Source: Ooceraea biroi
Taxonomy: Eukaryota > Arthropoda > Insecta > Hymenoptera > Formicidae
Direction: 5' to 3'
Assembly: GCF_003672135.1 (NCBI RefSeq)
Contig: NC_039515.1
Coordinates: 9,734,001-9,798,000 of the forward strand
Length of the DNA: 64,000 bases
The position numbers and the translations under genes are program-made. The number at the start of each line of letters is the position of its first letter. Position 1 is the stretch's first letter. A model generated the notes under the pieces. It saw only the letters and a list, made by a program, of their open reading frames with translations. It was not told the DNA's origin and ran no database searches. Positions 41,923-52,570 of the stretch are shown here, piece after piece.

Positions 41923-44900
41923 TGTCACGTCCGGGGAAGTGAGAATGTAGACGATCAGGTACCTGTCCCAAATCTATCCCTCAGGTGATTTGATTTCAGG
42001 TGCTCTCTTTTGATTATGGGTCAATCTGCATACACCGACTTTACCCGGGAATGGAGAGAGCTTGCGATTAACTCTTACGGTGATGAAATTGTGATTGTCG
42101 ACAGAATCAAATCGCTCGGGTCCGCGACAGTCAAATTCATGGGGCAAGAAATCAAGTTATAAGTAGTGGAGGATACATTTCCGATCACACAAGAAGGAAT
42201 TCTAGGATCTGACTTTTTGCGCGACGCGGTAAATCTAGATTATAAAAAGCGGATCTTACAGTGGCAGGGGACACACATCCCTTTCATCATAAACGAAACG
42301 GTAACGATCCTAGCCAGATCTCGTACTATCTTCCCGCTTAGAATCAAGAACTCCGAAGTTCAACAGGGTTACCTCCCTCGAATTCAAATCATCGACCACG
42401 TTTACTTAGGTGACGCTTTGGTCACGAACCGTAATGGAGAAGCACACGTTTGCGTCATTAATACGGACGGAGAAAGCTGTGACATTCTTTTACCAGACGT
42501 CGAAATACAAGAGATCGACTCAGTCTCCTTATCGCCCCCGTCAAAAACCTTCAACTCCCCGAGACAGGAAGAGGAAAACAAAACAAACGAACCACCGCCT
42601 TCACCACCTCTAAACCAAAGGCCCCCGAGTCCCATCGGTAAATACGGGTCGAGTAATAAAGCGATAAAACGAATCCTGACCGTGGGACCTCGGGGTTCGC
42701 AAAATAAAATACACGCGGTACCGACAAGGAAAATAGCCGCAATAAACGGTCTTAGAACCCCGGACGAGGACGCGCGTATCAATAGGATAAAAGAACTCCT
42801 CCGACTTGACCATCTGAACGAAGAGGAGCGAAAACACGTGTTGGATCTAATCTCAGAATACCCCGACATTTTTCGAATCCCCGAAGATAAACTTGGTCAT
42901 ACGAACGTCACTGCTCACAAACTCCCAACAACCGACAACATCCCAATACATAACAAACAGTATCGGTTCCCGCCAATTCACAAAGAAGAAATAGACAAAC
43001 AAATCCAAGAACTCCTAGACAATGACATAATAAAACAATCTATCTCCCCATATAACTCCCCCGTATGGATTGTGTCCAAGAAACCCGACTCGAAGGGTAA
43101 TAAACGTTGGCGCATGGTCATTGATTACCGTGCCTTAAACGAAAAAACAGTGGGCGATAACTTTCCATTAACTAACATCACAGAAATCCTCGACCAGCTA
43201 GGAAGCGCCAAATACTTCAGCGTTTTCGACCTAGCCTCAGGATTTCACCAAATACTGATGCATGAGTCTGACGCGCACAAAACGGCTTTTTCAACACCAT
43301 ACGGCCACTATGAATTTAAGCGAATGCCCTTCGGGCTCACAAATGCGCCGGTGACGTTTCAAAGGCTCATGAATCTAGTACTGGAGGGCCTACAGGGTAT
43401 CGAAGCATTCGTTTACCTGGACGATATTGTCATTTACTCCAGTTCGTTACAGGAACATCTTGTAAAATTCCGTAAACTAGCAGATAAGTTAAGAAGCGCT
43501 GGGTTGCAACTACAACCCGACAAGTGCGAGTTCCTTCGCAGAGAGGTTACATACCTCGGATATGTAATTGGTGAGTCAGGAGTAAAACCGGACCCGAAAA
43601 AGACAGAGGCCGTGCAGAACTTTTCGAGACCATGCAATGCGAAAAATGTCAAACAATTCTTGGGCCTAGCGGGTTATTACCGTCGTTTCATTCCTAACTT
43701 TTCAAAATAGCTAAACCACTCATGAATCTCCTGAAAAAGGATATCACATTTGTCTGGGAATCGGCGCAAGACAACGCATTTGTGCAATTGCGAGACGCTC
43801 TTTGTCGGGAACCCATCCTACAGTACCCTGACTTCACGAAACCTTTTGTCGTCACTACCGATGCATCAGGGGTAGCTATAGGCGGAATATTGAGTCAAGG
43901 AGCAATAGGAAAGGACTTACCGATAGCTTACACTTCGCGTCTATTGAATGCAGCCGAACAAAACTATTCTACAATCGAAAAGGAACTGCTCGCTATTGTT
44001 TACAGCGTCAATTACTTTAGACCCTATGTATATGACCGTAAGTTCACTCTGGTAACCGATCATAGGCCGCTAGTCTGGCTGCATTCCGTTAAAGACCCTA
44101 CTTCAAGGCTCGTTCGATGGCGGTTGAAACTCGCCGAGTACGAGTATGAAGTTGTTTATAAAGCTGGAAGGATAAACGGTAACGCAGACGCTCTCTCAAA
44201 GAACCCAACCACCCAAAAGGTTCTCCCCCTCTCTATATCCGAGAATTCCGATAATTCCCTATTCCATGCCCCTTCTGCTCCAACGTCTCAGACCGACAAA
44301 CATACGTCCGAAACGCAGGAACAACCCGAAACCGAACCGACAGTGATAGGAACCGAAATCGTTTCCTCCGGCGAGGAAATCGATAGCGACAGCGGAAGTG
44401 AGGGAAACGATTCAATCTTTGATCCCATCGACGTGCCTTTTCAACCAAACAGAGCCAGACTCATCGAAGTCCGAGATAACCTAACCACCAGAAAAAATAA
44501 TATTGTAATCTTCATAACTCAGCAAGGATCACCGTGTGACAACGGCGCACGTAAATTGAAGGAAACCAATAAACTACCCGAGATAAAGGACGGAACGTTA
44601 GGACGAGCAAAAGTAACGAAAATCAGAGGCAAATACCTAATCGCATTGGTCATCAAAGATCGTGTATCAGCTATAACCCAGATAGAAACCATAAAAGAGG
44701 CTCTACATTCGCTGTTAGACGTAACGATGGAATTAAATTTACAAACTGTCTCCATTTCTAAGGGGGATATTGAATCTGTGCCATGGAAAACGTTGCATAA
44801 ACATCTAAAGAACGTGTTCTGCGACTCGCCTACCAGAATTATTGTTTGCTCGAATCAAATCCCAGAGCCAGCCGACTCAGATAAAGCGCGCATCATCGCA

Positions 44901-45551
44901 GAAAATCACTCAACCGCGATAGGAGGACATAAAGGAGTGACAAAAACGTATAATCGAATTAAATATAAATACTTTTGGCCTCGTCTGAAGAGAGACATAC
45001 AGGAATTCATCCGGGACTGTAGAGACTGTCAACTAAAGAAACTGGTACGAGTAAAAACCCGTCAGCCCATGATATTGACGGACACCCCTGGTAACGCGTT
45101 CGATAAAATATCTATGGATATTATGGGTCCACTTCCGGCCACCAGGACAGGAAACATTTATATCCTCACAATCCAGGATCTGCTCACTAAATACTCCCTT
45201 GCCATCCCCCTAAAACAAGCAACTGCTGTTGATATAGCCGAAGCTTTCGTAAGCGAATTCGTATGTATCTATGGGGCCCCGCAAGCGCTCTTGACCGATC
45301 AAGGCACGAATTTCGTTAGTAGCCTCATGCGCAACATTGCGCGCAAGTTCCGGATTACTCAATACAAGGCGATTCCGTAAACACTTTTGCTCTCGAGCCC
45401 AACAACAACTAGGGTCGCGTTTCTCTACGAAACTACTCCGATCGCGGTATCCCCGGGGAGAATTTTCGGATTCGTTAATACCCGAAAACAGCGATCCAGT
45501 CCCGTGTCATTGCCCGAGTTAATCAACAACCGCGGCCGGCCGGGACGTAAC
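41923..45551 (+). mobile_element. Chimeric element: gypsy (mdg1-type) pol between LTR-like termini
   Basis: Begins TGTCACGTCCGGGGAAGTGA and ends CGGCCGGGACGTAACA. Only about 80 bp separate the start from protease-region sequence, so the 5' LTR, gag and the protease N-terminus are missing. On the right, integrase stops at about 45366 and runs directly into the last codons of ORF C (GDSVNTFALEPNNN, stop) and the LTR-like 3' end, identical in reverse to 47644-47830. The join falls in TACAAGGCGA, which fits both parents. No target duplication was seen (TACC / CTAT). Confidence 0.7.
42013..45366 (+). pseudogene. Ty3/gypsy pol, mdg1/412-type: partial PR, RT, RNase H, truncated integrase
   Basis: The protease tail (EGILGSDFLRDA) follows an in-frame stop at 42160. 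RT motifs: RWRMVIDYRALNEKTVGDNF, FDLASGFHQILM, KRMPFGLTNAP and FVYLDDIVIYSS (catalytic YLDD near 43414). A single lost A near 43706 shifts the frame (NFSK to IAKPLMN). RNase H: VVTTDASGVAIGG, NYSTIEKELLAIVY, LVTDHRPLVWL. After a linker that extends the RNase H-integrase interval (as in mdg1/412) comes the integrase zinc finger HSTAIGGHKG...CRDCQLKK and core Asp residues in ISMDIMGPLP and LLTDQGTNF; the catalytic Glu is lost at the chimeric join. Confidence 0.88.
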
Positions 45552-45714
45552 ACTATGCTAAACTACGCTAGAGAACTCGCATTCGCTGTCAGCTCATGGC
45601 CGGCGTGACTAACGAACCCCGATTAATATGCGAAGTAGCCCGTCTAATGGCGCGGTGTCTCACCCGCCGTGCGCGGTCGTCGCGTCAAGGGTGGCGACAT
45701 CGAATGATAAAGGG

Positions 45715-46950
45715 GGGCTTAAGATGATTTCTCAAACACGCAGACAACGACACGTCACTCAAACTTCAATGCCTCACGATAGAAGGATCTCCACTATATT
45801 GCAACATCGCTTCCAACGTAGTGAGACCATATTTACCTCAAATTCTTCGCCGACAAGCTTTTGACATTATTCACGGTTTGTCACATCCCAGCGGTCGCGA
45901 AACTTGACGCACGCTTCAGGAAAAATACATTTGGCCTGGTATCAAAAAAGATGCATTATTATGGGCTCGTCAATGCATTGCCTGCCAGCGCGCCAAAATT
46001 CAACGGCACAACAAGCTTATCCCGCAGAAGATCAACGGTCCGGATAATCGCTTTAACCATGTCCATTTCGACATCATCGTCCTTCCAGAAGTCAAGGGAT
46101 TTAAATATTGCTTAACGATGATTGATCGCTTTTCCAGATGGCCCGTCGCCGTTCCGCTCAAAGACATGACAGCCAACACCATTACCTCTGCATTTTACAC
46201 GCACTGGATTTGTCATTATGGCACTCCTCTCACTATACCAACAGATCAAGGATCTCAATTCGAGTCCTTATTATTTTCTGCACTCACGAAATTAATCGGA
46301 ACTCGTAGAATTCGCATATCGCCCTATCATCCAGCATCGAATGGTTTAGTGGAACGATGGCATTGCAGTCTTAAAACCGCACTCATGTACAGCCCGCACA
46401 TTCCTTGGACGGAACTCTTACCTACCATCATGCTCGGGTTGAGGACATGCTACAAAGAGGATCTTAAGGCATCCGCTGCTGAATTAATCTACGGCACTAC
46501 TCTACGTATTCCAGGCGAATTTTTCGTCACTCAAGAGGCACCGGCAGATCCACAAATCTTTGTTGAAAAACGTCGCGAATATATTCGCGGCCTACGACCG
46601 ATTCCAATGGCTCATCATACCAAATCACGCATGTTTTTGTTACAAGACTTATACGATTGCTCTCATGTGTTTCTTCGCAACGATGCCGTTAAGCAACCAT
46701 TGGAACCTCCATACACCGAACCACATGCAGTCATCGACAGACCCACTGATCGTCTTTTTACCATAAACGTGAATGGAGCAGAAAAAACTATTTCCGTGTA
46801 ACGATTGAAACCAGCGTACATTTGCAAGGCGGATTCATCCGAGACAACGCCGTCTTCAGACGCACCTGACGAGCAACCACATCCCAGAAGTTCCACGATG
46901 GACCCACCCCTAAAGACTTACTCCAAACGAGTTCATTTTTTTAAGAAGGG
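45715..46950 (+). pseudogene. Second Ty3/gypsy pol remnant: integrase
   Basis: Upstream part is frame-broken (GSPLYCNIASNVVRPYLPQI and FDIIHGLSHPSG, the zinc-finger histidines). Then WARQCIACQRAKIQRHNK, FDIIVLPEVKGFKYCLTMID (first Asp), PTDQGSQFESLLF (second Asp) and RISPYHPASNGLVERWH (Glu). The frame is open from 46118 to 46801 and the remaining C-terminus (RLKPAYI, TYSKRVHFFKKGG) follows after one stop. Its family differs from the mdg1-type pol at 42013. It is followed by a polypurine tract AAGAAGGGAGG (46943-46953). Confidence 0.85.
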
Positions 46951-46956
46951 AGGTAC

Positions 46957-47221
46957 TGTGGCGGTCTTAAGCCGACTCTCTTTTACCTTTTAGTTTATGG
47001 TTGATTTTACGAACGCTTTCGCGCCATGTTGTTGCGCGCGCAGTTTTAGTTCAGTTACCAAGCAGTTATCAAGCGGTTAGTATTTTCGCAGTACACCGAA
47101 GTGTTAGCCTTTTTTTGTGCGTTGTTCGTTGTAGCACATTAACATTGTAATAAAGTATTTTTGTGTTCGTTCGTGATCATATACGAGTCGTGATTGTATC
47201 CTGTGCAACCTACGTCCAACA
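46957..47221 (+). mobile_element. 3' LTR of the second gypsy element
   Basis: Starts TGTGGCGGTCTTAAGCCG directly after the polypurine tract and ends ACCTACGTCCAACA; an AATAAA lies at about 47150. Length about 265 bp. No matching 5' LTR is in the window. Confidence 0.75.
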
Positions 47222-47643
47222 GAACACACATGTGACGCGCATCTGCCACAAGAACATCAATCTTCTCAAGAAAAGCCATGTTCGGCGACACTCAAGTGCA
47301 TCAATTGTGGTGGTCCTCACCGTACGACGGACAGGAATTGTCCAATTTTCCAGAAGCAGGCGAGCATACTCAGGACCATGGCGCTACACAACTTATCATT
47401 TTTGGAGGCCAGACGAATCGTGGAAGGGTATCAGCAGCATAAACAGAAGGCGCCCCTCAGCTGTCTCGTTAACTTAACGGAGCTCCCTAAAAAGGACGGG
47501 ACAACGGGGGAAACGAGATCTATTGCATCTAATAAGGATAGTGCAAAATCAAGTAATCTCCAATCAAACACTTTGAGGAAGAAATTACAATCGATCATGG
47601 ACATTATTTTGGCTGACCCTAATGCGGAGGTCTTATTAGATCG
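47222..47643 (+). pseudogene. Non-LTR retrotransposon gag-like ORF1 fragment
   Basis: A zinc-knuckle segment KCINCGGPHRTTDRNCPIFQ, then RTMALHNLSFLEARRIVEGY, as in ORF1 proteins of jockey/I-type retrotransposons. A frame of about 140 codons is open until it runs into the LTR-like terminus at 47644 (stop at 47677). The N-terminal part is missing, replaced by the gypsy LTR. Confidence 0.7.
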
Positions 47644-47783
47644 TGTTACGTCCCGGCTGGCCGCGGTTGTTGATTAACTCGGGCAATGACACGGGACTGG
47701 ATCGCTGGTTTCGGGTATTAACGAATCCGAAAATTCTCCCCGGGGATACCGCGATCGGAGTAGTTTCGTAGAGAAACGCGACC

Positions 47784-48217
47784 CTAGTTGTTGTTGGGCT
47801 CGAGAGCAAAAGTGTTTACGGAATCGCCTTGTACCCGCACTACGGTCGGGTCGGAGAAATCCAGGATATCCTCCCCTGTCGTTTGTAACAACGCGAGCAG
47901 GGCTAAATATTCATCTGTGCAGGTATCGCAGTTTAGTACTGGGAATATGTTGCGAGATTGTTTCTGCAAACCTGGCAAGTGGGAATATACCGAGTGAATC
48001 CCACCACTAGATCGTGCTTCTGTATGTGTTCATAGATTAGTTTTTTCGAGGGGGTTACGGTGCTAATGAAACAATCTGAACAGAACAAATTTCTGTTCTC
48101 AGTGTGGAAATAGGCTAGGTACTCCATGCACGAAACGGCGGTGGACCGCAATTGGTAGTGCAGAATAGGATGGGTAGGTTGAGAAAGGTTGAATTTCCGT
48201 GTTATGAAACGGCACAT
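47784..48217 (-). pseudogene. ORF C, copy 3, one frameshift
   Basis: Starts MCRFITRKFNLSQPTHPILH; cysteine pairs FCSDCF, CQVCRNNL and NCDTCTDEYLALL; tail FSDPTVVRVQGDSVNTFALE and a stop at 47784. The frame changes near 47945 between SQY and PVLNCD. The C-terminal 15 codons are the part that reappears fused to gypsy integrase at 45367-45411. Confidence 0.6.
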
Positions 48218-48268
48218 TACACGATGCTACGCCCGTCTCTGGGACAGGTTTGTTCGGTTACGATGGTC

Positions 48269-48282
48269 GGGGGGGGGGGGGG
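48269..48282 (+). repeat. G14 homopolymer
   Basis: Fourteen consecutive G between ORF A and ORF C of copy 3. Length in the assembly may be unreliable. Confidence 0.85.
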
Positions 48283-48396
48283 AGATGGGGCAACACATGC
48301 TCCGAAGAGAGCGTCATTCGCTCCGTGATTTATCGATAGAGGAGGAAAGGAGGAATAAAAGTGAGCTACAATTAGTTGGTCTACGCTATTTATATT

Positions 48397-49263
48397 TTAT
48401 TCAGCAAACTCCATTTCTTCAGGGTATTCAATGGTGATAATTTCGTTCGTTAGTGGATCCATGGTGGTCACTCTAATTAATCGCTCTATAGTGACCACCT
48501 GGGGGCTGGATAGAGTTGTTCTCGGGAGAACGGTAGATTGTTTCAAATTCCTCGGTCGTGTCGGAGTCGTAGGTTAAGTCGATGACTTCAATTGGAGGTT
48601 CAGGTGTAGGCGCGCGGCGGATGATCTCGATCGACCGGATGGTTGGCCGTGGGGGAGCGTTTGCGCACCGTGGTCGCTCCGTTCTTAATTGTTGAATTTC
48701 CAAATCGGACCGAGGGGGTGTTATGGGCTCGTACCACTCGGATCCTATCGGGGAAGGCGTTCGTTCGCCCGGGGATGGAGTACGAGTCTCTGCTGCCAAC
48801 GGCTCGTCTCGGAGGAGTATAGTAGTTTGGCTGGGTGAAGTTTCGCTCGGAGAGGATGCATCGATTAATGGCTCGGTTAAGCCAAGCAGGAATCTCTCGA
48901 AGGCCTCGCGACGTTTTTGCAAGAGGGCTTCGAACCTTGCCCTCTTCTTCTTCCCAGCGTGATGTCGACGGGGAGTTCTCGGTGTCTAGAAACCAGGTCG
49001 TAGTGAGCGAGCGTCCGCTCAAGGGCGTTATTCGCCCAAGAAGAGGTTATGTTTTACGGGAGAGGTTATATTTCACGACAACACGTGGCTCGAATAATAC
49101 ACGTTAAGGTTAGACGTTGAGGTTATATCTCACGACAACACGTGGCTCGAAAAATAAGGTGGCACGACCGAAGTGAATAATTAATGGTTTGAATTACGTA
49201 AGCAACAATATAGCAGTGACCTTAAATGTAAATATAAGTTGTACTCACCGTTGCTGGCCACAT
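48397..49263 (-). pseudogene. ORF A, copy 3: two exons, SUMO-interacting-motif-like stretch
   Basis: Exon 1 (49263-49249) encodes MWPAT and ends at a GTGAGT donor; exon 2 starts at 48985 after TTTCTAG and reads TPRTPRRHHAGKKKRARFEA in the same frame. Splicing out 48986-49248 (263 bp) therefore gives a start codon to a frame that otherwise lacks one. Exon 2 contains QKRREAFERFLLGL, a Pro/Ser/Thr-rich middle, PPIEVIDLTYDSDTTEEFET (SUMO-interacting-motif-like) and, after a frameshift near 48510, ERLIRVTTMDPLTNEIITIE and EYPEEMEFAE to a stop at 48397. Function unknown. Confidence 0.6.
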
Positions 49264-49269
49264 GGTCTT

Positions 49270-50123
49270 GGAGGTTAAAACTCTAGCGTAGCGTGCGTCT
49301 ACTGGATCTGGGGTTAGTTTAGCTGCCTCGTGGTCGTCCTTCTCGTGGTAGATTGTTTGTAATATGCACCACAACTTCGTACTTTAAAACGCGCACACTT
49401 ATTTGTTACTAAGTTCGCTGAAGGAAATGGGAAGAGTGGATGAAAAAATTAAATAAACAGTAATTACAATTATTAATATGTATAATTGAATACTCTCGAA
49501 AGGAAAAGTCGAGTTTACATACGTTGTGAAAAATATAAAAGAATCTACGATAATGTAGCGATATCTATAAACGCTTAATTATTAGTTACAAATAATAGTA
49601 ATGATAGTAGTCGATATAATAATGGTTGAATAAATGGAACTTGGTTGTAGGTTGATTCGCGCTAAAACTTTGAGGTTAATAATGAAAATAGAATCTAACA
49701 CTAGACCCCGAAGGGATGCGAGGAAGGTTTGGAGGTGTTACCTCGACGACGGCTGCTGCACAAGAGAGCGATCGCGGCGGATGTTCCGAGTATATAGTCG
49801 GAGATTTGTGTTGTCTAGTTCCGTCGGGTGGCGTTCCGAGTTGTAACTAGGAACTAGGGCTGGTGACGTTAGTTACAACTAGCGTCGTCTGATGGGTCTA
49901 GTTCCGAACTAGGATTTTAGTAACTTGTCCAAACCTTACTCTAGGAACTTGCCCAATTCCCAAGTTTTGTCCAATAGTGTTAGTGATATGTAACAGCTTC
50001 TGATTGGTCTATTTTCGAACTAGTGCAAATACTTGGCCAATGGCGTTGGGATTTGTTCAAGTGTTTTTCCTTATGATCTAGCGCTCGCAATTATTACTAT
50101 ATATAGTCTAACGCTGGAGATTG
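49270..50123. other. Leader of copy 3 and flanking DNA, no gene recognised
   Basis: Contains repeated words such as CTAGTTCCGAACTAG-like and TAACTAGGAACTAG blocks near 49840-49930, and (C)CAAT(GG)-type repeats near 49940-50050. The 5' boundary of copy 3 could not be set. Confidence 0.4.
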
Positions 50124-50735
50124 TTATTGTAAAAAGGAAATTTTTAATTCTGCGGTAGCGGTGGACGTGACATCGGCTTGTGGTGTCCACGGAACCTTGC
50201 GTTTGTCTTTCTTTTGAGAGTCCTTGAGGAAATCATTCAAGGGTGCTTGCATGTGTGCGGCGTGTGGAATGCACTGTCGATAGTAATTGATTTTGTCTAA
50301 GAACTGTCGGAGTTCGTCGATGGTCTCCGGTCTTTGATAATCCAAAAGAGCTTGAACACGTTCTAGCATTGGTTGATAACCATGTTGATTGATGCGATAT
50401 CCGAGGTAAGTGATCTCAGATTGTCCGAACTTGCACTTGCTGACATTAATGATGAGGTGGTGCTGTTGCAACTGTTGAAGGATGATGCGGAGGTTGTCCT
50501 TATGTTGTTCCTCAGAGTCAGACATGATTATTATGTCATCGACGTAGCCGAATGCAAAATCGAGATCGCGGAGAATTGAATCAAGGTATCTTTGAAAAGT
50601 TTGTGTAGCGTTGCGTAATCCGAATGGCATGACTAAGTATTCGTACAAGCCAAAAGGAGTGATGATTGCTGTTTTCTCGATGTCTTCTTCCGCCATGGGA
50701 ATCTGGTGATAAGCACCTTCTAACAAGGAAGGTTA
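50124..50735 (-). pseudogene. Third Ty3/gypsy reverse transcriptase fragment
   Basis: AYHQIPMAEEDIEKTAIITP, then VMPFGLRNATQTFQRYLD, FGYVDDIIIMSDSEEQHKDN (catalytic YVDD) and CKFGQSEITYLGYRINQHG, then ELRQFLDKINYYRQCIPHAA into the RT thumb/connection. The fragment is open throughout but lacks the RT N-terminus and everything after the connection. Flanking sequence on both sides is unrelated to pol. Confidence 0.88.
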
Positions 50736-52570
50736 GCCAACCCGGAAATTCAGAAAATTCTGAAACTTTGTGTGCATATAGATTAATTTATCCGTAACAT
50801 AAAATTATTTTTTTTTCATGCTGAATTACAATTCAAGGGGGTGAAATCACTCCTTGAAGAAAAATATAGGTATTTCTATTTTGCGAAATAACTGCCAAAC
50901 GGTGGAAAGATATAAAAAAAAGTTTATACAAAAATTGCATCTCTTTTATATGTCTACAAAGCTGTGTACGGATAAGGATCGAAAAACTAATGCTTTTCTA
51001 TTTACCCCCTCCACCATCCCTTAAAATTGAATTTTTTTACTTCGTAAATTTACGTCAAAGTACTTCTCCCTGACCTCTTTTCATACGTCGTAATCAATTT
51101 ATGTCTGTTATATTTAAAAAAATAAAATAAAATAAAAACCTTAAAAGAAAAACTCCGATTCTCGATTCCGCGCGTTTTAGCAGTTTAATTATTAAAATGA
51201 TTTTAAAAAGTAATATTTAAATTTCTCGTACCGTTGATTTTATAATAGCCTCTTGGTTAATGCGGAAAACAGAAATAAAATGTTTGTTAAAATAATATTC
51301 ACAACTGTTTATTAAAGCAACTGTATATATGATATAAAAATATAAATCACACGGGATAAGTCGATAAGGCGATAAATGGAGTTTTGCACTATCACGATTC
51401 ATTGGAACGTCTTTCCTCGCATTTTTATTAGATTATTTTGTAAACCGCACGATAAATAAGATGTTGCATGAACAAGATATTGCACTTTGACATTAAATGA
51501 CGCAGATTCATATTGATGTACCGATAACCTTGTCGAACTTTCCGATTTACGTAATACAGATGTGTCTATCCGTTTTGCAAACCACACGAAAAATTAGATA
51601 AGTTGGTGCATAGATTGGACTACTATCGCAAATGAGGAAAATGGTGCAACTTATAATCTTTTTTCCAACATTTTTTCGGTGAATAAGTTTATGTAATCGC
51701 GGTTTTCGATTCATATAAATATGTCCGAGGAAGTATTACTTTCCAGTCTCATTTACGACAGGAATCAGCATTCTGTTGAAAAGTTTGCCTGATAGAAAAT
51801 GACGCCGGTTAATGTTGCGAACATAATAAACATGTTAGCGACTACGTTTCAAATTGCGAGTATAACACAGACACCTATAACGCCTTTTGAAATTGAAGTG
51901 CATAATGAAATTCGTGATATTCTACAAAATTTGCAAGACGTTCATCATTTGAACATGATTCCGTGCTTGATTTTGCTGATCCATCAGAACCCCATGGAGC
52001 ACAAATTGTAGAATACATTACACCTGCCACCGTGACAAATCGCATGTGAAACGATCCACAAAATGACGCGCTATAAATAGCACAATGTTTAGACAACGGG
52101 ATGAGATGCCGACTATACACTATAATGCGGTAAACATCAATGGCTGATAGTCCAGAGCGCCTCGGATTCAGGTATAGCGCGCCCCTTTTTTCCCTTCCGG
52201 TAGATCTTTTTGAGAAGACCCGCACTTAATAGATCCCGAGAGGACCCGGCGACGTTGTTTGGACGCTGTGGTATAAACAGAACGATACCAATGATCATAT
52301 CGGATGAAACGAGCCGCAAAAGACCGAAGTCGAAGACTTTTGTGTCAGGGTGGCCCCAATGATACTCCCACATCATTCAATGTGTTAGGCTCACTGAGGG
52401 AAAGCCCGGGAAACCTAGATTTCCGGATCAAGATTTGCTCCGTGTCCCCAATTGTCAGGTATAAGGTTGTATATTTTGACTCGGGGCTACCCTATATTTG
52501 TAGCAATCAAAACATCAATAATATTAATCTTATTTGTAAACCTCCAATTATAATTGAAGCAATATGAACA
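50736..52570. other. Unassigned region with short open frames
   Basis: No element boundary seen. An open frame at 51799-52011 (MTPVNVANIINMLATTFQIA...) and a later one at 52304-52567 (RIKICSVSPIVRYKVVYFDS) could be remains of one decayed gene, since sense is suggested in several frames between them, but I recognise no family. Confidence 0.35.

Larger units (their letters stand above)
47644..49900 (-). mobile_element. ORF-bearing LTR-like element, copy 3
   Basis: The 3' terminus on the minus strand is marked by TGTTACGTCCCGGCTGG at 47644, inside a non-LTR gag frame. It carries ORF C and ORF A, in 5'-3' order A then C on the minus strand, and a leader of several hundred bp that runs to an undetermined 5' end before the gypsy RT at 50124. 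The last 190 bp are the same sequence found at the right end of the chimeric element at 45551. Confidence 0.65.

Noticed and set aside
42402..42869. 155-codon minus-strand frame
   Set aside because: Antisense shadow of the gypsy pol linker between protease and RT.
45552..45714. Full assignment of this 160-bp piece to the 5' end of copy 2
   Set aside because: Length and a GGTGGCGACA end are suggestive, but no clear alignment with copy 1 and no matching target duplication, so left as possible only.
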